NCBI GenBank assembly: GCA_023052935.1
Contig: CM041297.1
Location: forward strand, 93,155,521-93,219,520
Source of the DNA: Piezodorus guildinii
Lineage: Eukaryota; Arthropoda; Insecta; Hemiptera; Pentatomidae
Reading direction: 5' to 3'
Length of the DNA stretch: 64,000 nt
Positions within the stretch are counted from its first letter, which is position 1; the number at the start of each line of letters is the position of its first letter. Of the stretch, positions 58,276 through 64,000 are shown piece after piece. A program made the position numbers and the translations under genes. The notes beneath the pieces were generated by a model. The model had not been told where the DNA came from. It ran no database searches and saw nothing but the letters and a program-made list of their open reading frames with translations.

Positions 58276-59891
58276 AGAATATGTAAACATTAATGACCAA
58301 GTAAACAATAATGGATAAAACAGAGAGTGAAAAACGTTATAGACTTATATAACAACCCAATACTAATCTACTGACTGATATTGAAAACGTTATTCATTCA
58401 AATAAATCATTTTTTTTTTAAACATAATTATGTATTGTCATTATTAAGAGTTAAATCGTTCACAAATTTACAATTAAAATTATTATTGAATTCCAGCCGC
58501 TAACAATCAACAATAGCTAAAGACAAAGCACGGCGAGAATTCAAAGGGTTTGTATGAAAGAGAAACTTGAAGAGGGAAATTCACAAGCCAAGCCTCATTG
58601 CCATTCTTGAATGCAAATCCACAAAGAGTGACCTTTGCCGACCTACTCTTACCATAAACACCCGGTATCTTCCCCATTAATTGAAGGCAGGCATACATGT
58701 ATGCGGCCATGTCCCAAGGATCTCGAAGGCGTAAATAATCATAATGTCAAGGGCAGTGTGTTCATCCGCTACTGGGATATGAGCTCATAAAACCATTAAC
58801 GGTGGATAAATGGCAATCAAAATTAATTAAGGTATTAATAAAAAACTCGACTATCGTCACTATCAGACATGGTCAATACATTTTATATTCAGATTGCTAA
58901 AAAAAATTGAAGAGCGCATTGTTTCAATTGAATGAATCTATTAAAATATATTAAAAATACATAAAATATATTGGTGGAAGTCAGAACAACTATACGTGAA
59001 TCTTAGGGGACTATTTCACAGAGATATTTCTTCAGGATTGACAATATGTTTTCCTAATTTTGTTTTTTTGTCTTAATTGAATTTCTATTATTATGTGACA
59101 ACAGCTAAACCAATACACTTATATTTGACAGCTTGAGCAATACCAGCTGTATATTATTAAGTTCTTCTATCACAATATACAAAATTCAGTTTCATAAACA
59201 TAAAACCGTGGTTCTAATATTTTGTATAGTTCAAATATAGTGTTACCAGACCTTGCAAATAGTACATCACCCCATAGTTAAATAGTTCAACATTTATTAA
59301 ATGCTAATAATAGAATAAAATATTAAATGCTAATGTAGTCATTCACTGGGCTAATTTGATATTTTTTACGATAGTTTAACTACCTTACTAAGTAGCAATA
59401 ATTGAATGTTTGCCCAACTCAGACCACATCAGACTAAAAAATATAAGATTACATAAATATATAAACATACATAGAATATCTCAAATCAACACCAAACAAA
59501 GTGATAGCTCCAATAGAGTTCAGCATACACGCATTATTTGGTTTTTAATTAGCAGATATTTTATAAGAGATTAATTATTGGTGTCTTTGAAGTTATTTTT
59601 AGGAGTTTTTTTAGCTACAACGAAATTATACATATATATTTGGTATTGGCTTTCATTAGTTACTTCAGAATCTTGTATGGCTATAGTAAACTATATCCTC
59701 ATTTAAATCCCAACTTTTCCAATAGCTTTTATTATCCAAAAAAGACGCTTAACACTTATGATATTTATATTCTTGACATTATACTTTAAAAGAGGAGAAA
59801 TATTTGTTCATTGTTTATACTTAAACTCTGTTATCTATTAATTTATTTTTAATTTTGTTCAACACATTATTTTCAAAGAATTGTTTTTTTT

Positions 59892-59937
<46 letters not shown>

Positions 59938-60032
59938 CATACATAATTGTAAATAGTAATTAATTATGTTCCTTTTGTCTGTTGGCCAGACATGTATATT
60001 TCAACTGTATAAACCAGTTATTCTAAATGAAC
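58276..60032. other. Gene-free stretch
   Basis: 58500-58740 is less AT-rich, unique, and open on minus for about 67 codons (MAAYMYACLQLMGKIPGVYG) with a GGTAAGAG that could be a splice donor. The family is not recognised, so no exon is called. A (TA)n tract lies at 59897-59933. Confidence 0.4.
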
Positions 60033-60045
60033 CCAGTTCCATAGT

Positions 60046-60584
60046 TTTGTTTGTTTGTTTAGGTTTTAAGGCGTAAAACCCTAAGGTCATCAACGCCTAG
60101 ACACTGTATGCATATTCAACCTTTATAAAAAAGAACTATTAGGTAATGGGTGATTGAGAGAAAGAAAGAAAAAATAATAAAATAAAATAAAAAAATAAAT
60201 AATAAATAAATAAAAAAAATAAAATAAAGAAATTAAAAAAAAATTTTTTATGTAAACAATAGTTTAAAAAGCTAATACTAGTAATGCTAACTGACTAGGA
60301 ATGGTCTTTATAATTTTGATAATAATGACTGCTCCTTAAGAAAATCAAAAACTAATTCAATGGTTTTCTCTCTATCACCCAGCACCGCTGAAATATTCGG
60401 GCTTAGTCCAATTTTATTCAGGTGTGATGAATAATAAGGGCATTCTTGAAAAATATGCCGAATGGTAAGGGTTCCATCACAGTGCTGGCATCGGGGCACC
60501 GGCTGCCTAGCAAAAAGATATATTTCCATAGTAAAAATCACGTAAGTATTCCAGTAAGTATTCCAGTTAGTTCCAGGAAGTATT
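60046..60584 (-). mobile_element. I/R1-like LINE 3' end with TSD
   Basis: Flanked by CCAGTTCCATAGT (60033-60045 and 60585-60597). Minus strand: ARQPVPRCQHCDGTLTIRHI then FQECPYY, the CCHC finger after the RNase H domain of I/R1/LOA-type LINEs (coding to a stop at 60308). The 3' UTR ends GTTGATGACCTTAGGGTTTT and ACGCCTTAAAACC, then (CAAA)n. This GATGACC...TTAAAACC end is a widespread hallmark of that group. The A-rich simple sequence at 60150-60245 lies inside. Confidence 0.85.
60308..60541 (-). pseudogene. LINE ORF2 C-terminal CCHC finger fragment
   Basis: About 77 codons, open from the truncation region to a stop. It contains ARQPVPRCQHCDG, TLTIRHIFQECPYY (C-x2-C...H-x4-C) and ELVFDFLKEQSLL. 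Only the tail of the polyprotein is present. Confidence 0.75.
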
Positions 60585-60597
60585 CCAGTTCCATAGT

Positions 60598-61901
60598 AAA
60601 AATCACTTTCTATTCAAAAATATACCTTATTTTCACTAATAAGGAATTTAGAATTATTTCGAAACTTTTTCTTAACAGATTAGCAATTTTTTTTTTTTTT
60701 TTTCATTTCCAAGCAAAAAACCTTTCTTCTATAATGATAAAAAAAAAAAAAAAGGAGTAGTGAAGTTCAGGGGTTATTGAGAAACCACGTTCTGATACAG
60801 ACCTTTGTGTAATTATGGACCTTCTAGTTAAAGGCCTTTTACATCATAGACTATAGATAAAAATAGGATTAGTGGCCTGAAAGTCTTACTTTAAAGAAAA
60901 TTAATTTTAGTAAATACAAATGGAAAGAATAAACATATAGGTCATATAGTCTTTGATAATAAATACATCTTTATTTAAATGCATTACTGAATGTGACTGA
61001 AACACTGTCAAAGTATTTCCTTTTACTGGAATCAATCAATCCAGAAAAGAAAGGTAAAATTTAAAAGAGATTTGTATCTAATTATTTATTTAACGTCACT
61101 TTATGCTGCGTTGGATGGTTATTTAGACAATGAGATTTTTATCGGTAAAAGAAATTTTTATTTTCAAATACTAAATTTTAAACTATATTTAGAAGTTAAT
61201 TATACTTCAAATTTTATTTTATTTAAATTGTATTCAATATAAACTTATTTAATTCTTAATATTACAAGAAATACGAGTTTCTTAAATTATTAAAAACTGC
61301 CTGTAGTTTTGATTAAATTTAAAAGCAGCGCTTTTTATTATCATAGTCCATTTGTATAAATGGTCACAATGGAAACAATAATTTAAGCATAGGATTAACA
61401 TTTAATATTGAAATTATAGAAGTTATTAATATTATAGAAAAGAAAGTATTAAAATCGAAACATAACATTGTCATATTTATAATGTATTTTCTTGTGTGGT
61501 AGCATTTCATTCTACAGAGCCAAAATTAATAATTAATTACATGATTATAGTAATAATACAGGTGTTTTATTAAATATATTTGTACTAACACTCCTGTATG
61601 TAAATAATTAAAGTTGTGATTAGCCTATGATGTTTTAAAATACAAATCTACGATTATTGTAAAATATTAGCACTGATCCACTTAGTTTAACACATGAAGT
61701 TAATTATATAGATAACTTTTTACTTTTTTTTTTATATTATTAAAAGAGTCAACGTTTCCTGAAAAACCTCTAGGCGTACTTAAGGGCTATGAATAGGCTA
61801 CTATGCTATACTGTTTAATGACTTATATTCATAGTTATAGATAAACTAAATTAGGCAATATAAAATAACATAAAAGAATATATTTAATAAAATAAATATC
61901 A

Positions 61902-61907
<6 letters not shown>
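60598..61907. other. Gene-free AT-rich stretch
   Basis: Contains poly(T)/poly(A) tracts near 60690 and 60740 and a SINE-A tail fragment at 61083-61125. Nothing else recognised. Confidence 0.4.
61083..61125 (-). repeat. SINE-A 3' fragment
   Basis: TATTTATTTAACGTCACTTT and ATGCTGCGTTGG are the reverse of the SINE-A tail. Confidence 0.75.

Positions 61908-61951
<44 letters not shown>
61908..61951. repeat. (TA)n microsatellite
   Basis: TA tract directly left of the foldback. Confidence 0.95.
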
Positions 61952-61957
<6 letters not shown>

Positions 61958-61984
61958 TAATAGTATTTGACTAGTTTTCGTCTG

Positions 61985-62345
61985 TTAAAAATTTAAGTTT
62001 TCTGCTGTTCTTAGTTTTCAGTCACTAACTAAACAATTTTATTTATGCAACGTTTCGAGAATTTATTGTTATCATATTCATGCAATTTGAGATAAAATAG
62101 TGTCAATAAATAAATACATAGACCTATGAGTATACTATAAGCTTTGAAAGAATACTGTCTATATTGTATGTCTATACAGTGTTATTTCAAAGTTTATAGT
62201 ATACACATTTGTCTATGTAAGACAATATTTCATCTCAAATTGCATGAATATGAGAACAATAAATTCTCAAAACGTTGCATAAATAAAATTTTTTATTTAT
62301 TGATTGAAACCTAAAAACAGCAGAAAACTTATATTTAAAATAGAA
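61985..62345. repeat. Near-perfect foldback (palindromic MITE-like)
   Basis: Left arm 61985-62160 (AAGTTTTCTGCTGTTCTTAG, TTTTATTTATGCAACGTTTC, GAGAATTTATTGTTATCATA, TTCATGCAATTTGAGAT) is the inverse of 62175-62345 (ATCTCAAATTGCATGAATAT, GAGAACAATAAATTCTCAAA, ACGTTGCATAAATAAAATTT, ACAGCAGAAAACTTATAT). Centre about 62167, so there is almost no loop. Non-coding. The arm sequence GAATTTCTCGAAACGTTG-like resembles the arms at 17.0 kb. Confidence 0.85.
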
Positions 62346-63108
62346 AAATAGATGTATATATAGATTGTGTTAGATTTAAAAGACTGATGCAGTATGCTGG
62401 TTAATATATCCCTCTCTCTTGAGTGAATTACATAGGAAGTTGAAGTTAAGGAAATATCCAATCATATACATGCATTATATATTCCATCCAAATAGAAGAC
62501 CAATGGTTCCAAGCCTTAGTCAAATAATACATAGCTTTCCCTTATCTTTCCCAGTCACCGATTTAAATCGAGATACAGCAGGCGTGTTAGTGATATATTG
62601 TTATCATATTGATTAATATATAAGTTATATATTTGTACCTGCATTGCAGTAGGACACCGCCTCAACTGCCGATGTTCCATAAGAGACCTGGACGGTGCCC
62701 CTGTAACGTTAAGACAAAACTAAAGAATGGAAAGATGGGCTTGTAAAAATTTCAGAAAGAACAGAGAGAGAGTGGAAGGGATTCTGAGAAGGGCCGACAT
62801 AGGCAACTATAAATGTCTGCGTAAATTACGATGGAATTAGTTTTTACCAGATAGAGCCCAAAGATGTTTACGATTATTGGCTGAATTCTCGAGGGATTAA
62901 ACCATTTCCGCGGCCACCAGGTACTTTAATGTGTCACAATGTCGCCGATGTGGCTATTAAATATAATAATCTATACGGTTATGTCTCTGTTAAAAGGCAG
63001 TTTTATTCTTCTCAACGATCTGCTAAGCACCGCATTGGCAGGCCATGAATGTGGATATGAGTCAAAGCATATATTACGCAATCCTTAGTATTGAAATCGT
63101 GCAAAAGA

Positions 63109-63112
<4 letters not shown>
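62346..63112. other. Gene-free stretch
   Basis: 62640-62960 is less AT-rich and unique here. Short frames, no recognised domain. Confidence 0.35.

Positions 63113-63151
<39 letters not shown>
63113..63151. repeat. (TA)n microsatellite
   Basis: TA tract followed by a poly(T) run. Confidence 0.95.
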
Positions 63152-63157
<6 letters not shown>

Positions 63158-63209
63158 TTTTTTTTTTTTCTTTCTTTTTTCGTTGGCGCGACATGCCGTG
63201 TAGGCCCTT

Positions 63210-63700
63210 AGTAGAATAGAATAGAAAAAAAAAATATTCTGGGACTGGGTCCCTTAAGAATGACAGATTGTACATTGAAACATGAAATAATATATCTGAC
63301 CAACAGACAAAATTAACTTAGTTATTATTTAAAATAAGAAATATAAAAAAAAAAAAAAAAAAAAAAAATCTTCTGAAAAATATGGTGTTGAACAGAATGA
63401 AGAACAAATGAATTGACAAACAATATCAACATTTAAACAGTTTTTACTTATTTATTCATTCAAAATTCAATACTTAGAATTTCAATATCATAATTGTTAA
63501 GCTTCTGTTTGGGATGATAGGAGGTACAGGAAAAGTTGGGATTTGACTGCGGATAGAGCAGCTTGGCGGATATGGGTAGGCAGAGAATTCCAGAGGGTAG
63601 TAGAGCAGATAATAAAGGAATGGCCATAATATTTAGTTTTGTGGACAGGAGCGTAAAAGTCAAAATGGCGTAATCTTGATGCAAGATTTTAATTGAAGGA
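63210..63700 (-). mobile_element. CR1/L2-like LINE 3' end
   Basis: The minus strand encodes KYYGHSFIICSTTLWNSLPT then HIRQAALSAVKSQLFLYLLS, the C-terminal 'F...TLWNSLP' block followed by a variable tail. The 3' UTR has GGGACCCAGTCCCAGAATAT and ends with TTCTATTCTATTCTACTA. An A run at 63344-63368 interrupts the UTR. Confidence 0.8.
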
Positions 63701-63784
63701 TATTATGGTATAGTATATAGAAAAATTTAATCTTCCCCTTGTTTTTCCTCTAAAACAAAAAAAAATAAATTAAAAAAATAAGGA

Positions 63785-64000
63785 GGAGAAGTTAGTTGAG
63801 GGTGCAGTAAAATTAACACACAGTTAAGTAAAATCTTTATTTAATAATGCCGACGTTTCGGCCTAAATTTTAGGCCTTCTTCAAGGCTATAACACAAAAG
63901 ACAACAACCAGTTGTAAAATACAATATACAAAGGTGATAAGTAAAATAAATTATATTGATAATTAGAAACAGTAGTTATGCTAATTGACAAATGTTATAA
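63785..64000 (-). ncRNA. Hammerhead-like core in a Penelope-type repeat end, copy 3
   Basis: The left edge AGTTAGTTGAGGGTGCAGTA and AAATTAACACACAG match the inverted end of the 45.2-kb element. On minus: CCTTGAAGA (catalytic box with C to T), the hairpin AGGCCTAAAATTTAGGCC, then GAAACGTCGGC (GAAAC at 63859-63855). The element may continue past the window end. Confidence 0.5.

Overview
This is a eukaryotic, strongly AT-rich window with almost no host coding sequence. It is a dense patchwork of transposable elements. A Jockey-clade LINE, a mariner, hAT-type MITEs, a piggyBac fossil, Penelope-type ribozyme-like motifs and several tRNA-derived SINEs point to an arthropod, probably an insect; the species cannot be named from the sequence. 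There is no operon structure, no rRNA gene, no CRISPR array and no convincing free-standing tRNA gene.

Host gene. The one well-supported host feature is a GC-rich exon on the minus strand (1039-1240). It has consensus splice sites on both sides and encodes the N-terminus of a single-pass, probably type II, membrane protein. The downstream exons would lie to the left, outside the window or too short to see.

Mobile-element layout. 7003-11796 is a structurally full-length Jockey-type LINE with 5' UTR, ORF1 with three CCHC knuckles, ORF2 endonuclease/RT, 3' UTR, poly(A) and a 12-bp target-site duplication (TSD). Three frameshifts break ORF2, and ORF1 and ORF2 abut as TAAATG. The element sits in one arm of an older inverted repeat. 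A second, related family (J2 here) has left at least nine 5'-truncated 3' ends, recognisable by the C-terminal motif NPPRRLKRRWP. Other LINE remnants are CR1/L2-like 3' ends (19.9, 38.5, 63.5 kb), a zinc-finger-ended LINE with a (TTCTA)n tail and a perfect 16-bp TSD (42.6-43.7 kb), and a Jockey-superfamily/I-like 3' end with a 13-bp TSD (60.0-60.6 kb). DNA transposons are a mariner with perfect 29-bp inverted repeats that has lost its catalytic core (23031-23940), two hAT-like MITEs with 8-bp TSDs nested in other repeats (30409-30969, 31843-32079), and a piggyBac transposase fossil (56.7-57.4 kb).

SINEs and unclassified repeats. Three tRNA-derived SINE families (A, B, C) are present. SINE-A has ten copies or fragments, one carrying a 107-bp unit three times in tandem. 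An unclassified roughly 0.9-kb interspersed repeat (family A-rep) occurs six times. Four large foldback structures lie at 17.0, 25.6, 35.8 and 62.0 kb. Short elements at 12.7, 45.2 and 63.8 kb carry a hammerhead-ribozyme-like core; the 45-kb one is bounded by inverted repeats. These ribozyme-bearing short elements and the foldbacks are the least conventional content. The remaining gaps are AT-rich, with no recognisable genes.
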